The notes under the pieces are model-generated. The model was not told where the DNA came from. It was given only the letters and a program-made list of their open reading frames with translations, and searched no databases. Position numbers and translations under genes: made by a program. Source: an uncultured Ruminococcus sp. (GTDB lineage Bacteria > Bacillota > Clostridia > Oscillospirales > CAG-272). From it: a stretch of DNA of 8,012 bases. The stretch is from the NCBI GenBank assembly GCA_902797125.1, contig CADBRS010000066.1:1-8012 (forward strand), in the 5' to 3' direction. Positions 6,515 through 8,012 of the stretch are shown here, piece by piece (the first letter of the stretch is position 1; each line of letters opens with the position of its first letter).

Positions 6515-7892
6515 GAATACTGTTTTAAAAAAGAACCAGGAACTGGTTCTGGAAATAACAGATGTGAATAATCTGGGCTTCGGAGTCGGTCACGTGGACC
6601 GCGTCACTGTTTTCGTCCGTGATGCTGTGGACGGAGATAGGGTCGAGGTCCGGATTATTCTTGTAAAGCCCGATTATGCCGTAGGCAAGATCCTCCGAAT
6701 CGTAGATCCGTCACCTTATCGAACGGAACCGGTCTGTCATGTCAAGGGATGTGGCGGATGTGCCTATCAGTCCCTGACTTATGATCATGAACTGGAATTG
6801 AAACGAAATTATGTCAAATGGGCATTCAATCGGGTCGGGCTGAAAGACGTCCAAGTGGGTCCTGTCCAGACTGTGAAAGACAAGGCCGGCAATCCGGTAG
6901 TTTTCGGTTACAGAAACAAGGCTCAGTATCCTGTCTCGAAAGATGCCGAAGGGAATATTGTCATCGGGTTTTACAGTGCCAAAAGTCATCGCGTGGTGGA
7001 AGCTGCCGAATGTCCCTTGCAGAACCCCTCTTTTCGACCGATCCTTGAAACGCTTCGGACCTTTATTCATGACCACGGGATCAGTGTTTACGATGAACAG
7101 AGCGGGGAAGGTTTGATCCGCCATATCTATCTGAGAAAGGCGGTCATGACCAATGAAATATCTTTGACACTGGTCATTAACGGCGAATCGTTGCCCTATC
7201 AGCAGGATTTCATCGATCTTTTGAACCGCAAACATCCGGAAGTCGTTTGTGCATATTTGAACGTCAATACTGACAAAACAAACGTCATCTGCAGCGACAG
7301 ATATGAGCTCCTGTTCGGCAAAAAAGATATCGAAGACATACTGTGCGGGAAACGGTTAAGAATAACACCATCTTCTTTTTATCAAGTCAATCACGATGCT
7401 GCTGAACTGCTTTATCAGATTGCTGCTCAAAGTGCGGATTTCAAGGGAACAGAAAGATTACTGGATCTGTTTTGCGGCATTGGGTCAATCGGGTTGTCCA
7501 TGTCAGATCACATTCAGTCTTTGACAGGTGTGGAAATTGTTGATGAGGCTGTTCAGTGCGCTTCTTCAAATGCAAGGATCAACGGGATTTCAAATGCAAA
7601 TTATTATTGCATCGATGCGGACCGGATCGAGGAAATGCCCCCGACCGTTATTGACTCTGCCGATGTTGTTATTTTGGATCCGCCTAGAAAGGGATGCTCG
7701 GAAGGATTAATATCTTTTTTAAGCGATGCGCCAATCAAAAAGATCATCTATATTTCCTGTAATCCCGAAACCTTAGCTAGGGACGTTAAAGCTTTTCAAA
7801 AGGATGGTTTTGCGTTTGACAAGGTCATCCCGGTTGATTTATTTCCAAGGACCGGCCATGTTGAAACAGTCTGTTTGCTGACAAAGAAATAG
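6504..7892 (+). CDS. rlmD: 23S rRNA (uracil-C5)-methyltransferase, RlmD/RumA type
   Basis: This 462-residue enzyme methylates C5 of a uridine in 23S rRNA (U1939 in E. coli numbering; Gram-positive relatives called RlmCD also modify U747, which the sequence alone does not decide). An N-terminal TRAM domain (about 10-67) binds RNA. Iron-sulfur cysteines follow at C78, C83, C86 and C170; the spacing is C-x4-C-x2-C, against C-x5-C-x2-C in E. coli RumA. The SAM-dependent methyltransferase part has LLDLFCGIGSIGL (319-331), VILDPPRKGC (389-398) and the nucleophile C419 in ISCNPETLARD (417-427). E454 lies 35 residues after it, as the general base does in RumA. ATG 6504 is chosen over an upstream in-frame TTG (6450) because AGGA (6495-6498) precedes it at five bases and the TRAM domain begins right after. 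It overlaps the upstream stop by 11 bases. It appears to be the last gene of the operon. Confidence 0.95.
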   Translation: MSTKNTVLKKNQELVLEITDVNNLGFGVGHVDRVTVFVRDAVDGDRVEVRIILVKPDYAVGKILRIVDPSPYRTEPVCHVKGCGGCAYQSLTYDHELELKRNYVKWAFNRVGLKDVQVGPVQTVKDKAGNPVVFGYRNKAQYPVSKDAEGNIVIGFYSAKSHRVVEAAECPLQNPSFRPILETLRTFIHDHGISVYDEQSGEGLIRHIYLRKAVMTNEISLTLVINGESLPYQQDFIDLLNRKHPEVVCAYLNVNTDKTNVICSDRYELLFGKKDIEDILCGKRLRITPSSFYQVNHDAAELLYQIAAQSADFKGTERLLDLFCGIGSIGLSMSDHIQSLTGVEIVDEAVQCASSNARINGISNANYYCIDADRIEEMPPTVIDSADVVILDPPRKGCSEGLISFLSDAPIKKIIYISCNPETLARDVKAFQKDGFAFDKVIPVDLFPRTGHVETVCLLTKK

Positions 7893-7903
7893 TCCAAAAT
7901 AGC

Positions 7904-7943
7904 TAAAAATAGGGTTAAAATGGCATATTTTAAGGCATTTTTA
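7904..7943 (+). repeat. Nested AT-rich inverted repeats after rlmD, possible weak terminator
   Basis: TAAAAAT (7904-7910) pairs with ATTTTTA (7937-7943), and inside it TTAAAAT (7915-7921) pairs with ATTTTAA (7927-7933), leaving a GGCAT loop and an unpaired AGGG/GGC internal loop. This lies 12 bases after the rlmD stop. The stem is almost entirely A-T and no clean T-run follows, so it is not a standard terminator. It could end the operon weakly or belong to the flank of another element. A separate short inverted repeat, AGTTAGA-g-TCTAACT, lies at 7957-7971. Confidence 0.5.
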
Positions 7944-8012
7944 CTATATTTTGAAGAGTTAGAGTCTAACTGGCATCAATTGAAATATAAAGTTTGTCAG
8001 CATTTAAGTAGT
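7920..8012 (+). CDS. Possible 5' end of an unidentified gene, running off the window
   Basis: An ATG at 7920 with AGGG (7911-7914) five bases upstream opens a frame of 31 codons to the window end, starting MAYFKAFLLYFEELE. The residues are rich in aromatic, Leu and Lys and look like a plausible amphipathic start, but I do not recognise a family. The base composition (about 28 per cent G+C) is far below that of all upstream genes. The frame is the same as rlmD and stays open from just after the rlmD TAG. With so few codons visible it may be spurious. Confidence 0.3.
   Translation, partial: MAYFKAFLLYFEELESNWHQLKYKVCQHLSS

Noticed and set aside
7890..8012. Readthrough of the rlmD TAG to give a longer fusion protein
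   Set aside because: RlmD is already full length and ends with the normal family C-terminus; the composition changes sharply after the stop, so a shared frame is better explained by chance.
1..8012. CRISPR arrays, tRNA or rRNA genes, complete insertion sequences
   Set aside because: No regularly spaced direct repeats, cloverleaf or rRNA-like stretches, or transposase motifs were seen on either strand.

Overview
The window reads as a chromosomal segment of a Bacillota organism, most likely an anaerobic member of the Clostridia. The reasons are strong GGAGG-type ribosome binding sites, tightly packed co-directional genes with short overlaps, a TTG start, the pairing of a TrmK-type tRNA methyltransferase with a Nif3-like protein, and a small CxxC protein (DUF1858) of the kind common in anaerobes. 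I cannot place it to genus. All supported genes are on the plus strand.

Region 1 (1-614) is the 3' end of a gene for a large, probably secreted or surface protein with at least two copies of a roughly 167-residue beta-rich, carbohydrate-binding-like module. Region 2 (about 655-2064) is a self-contained unit: an extended -10 promoter, a seven-helix membrane protein ending in an intact HD-GYP cyclic-di-GMP phosphodiesterase domain, and a textbook Rho-independent terminator.

Region 3 (about 2088-7892) looks like one operon of housekeeping genes. It begins with a good sigma-70-type promoter and a leader hairpin that abuts the ribosome binding site of prfB (release factor 2, TTG start, no programmed frameshift). 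Next come a 70-residue DUF1858 redox-disulfide protein, recO (recombinational repair), trmK (tRNA A22 methylation), a Nif3-like dinuclear-metal protein, a phosphoesterase-fold protein, and rlmD (23S rRNA uracil-C5 methyltransferase). From recO to rlmD the genes overlap or nearly touch, so translational coupling is likely. The operon joins translation termination, DNA repair and RNA modification.

Region 4 (7893-8012) is abruptly AT-rich (33 G+C in 120 bases by my count), with nested inverted repeats and the possible start of another open frame that leaves the window.

The most interesting item is the phosphoesterase-like protein at 5822-6514. Its fold signature and C-terminus are retained, but nearly every metal-binding and catalytic residue of the PPP/ApaH-like family has been replaced while the reading frame stays open. 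This points to a pseudoenzyme under selection rather than a decaying gene. I saw no RNA genes, CRISPR arrays or complete mobile elements.
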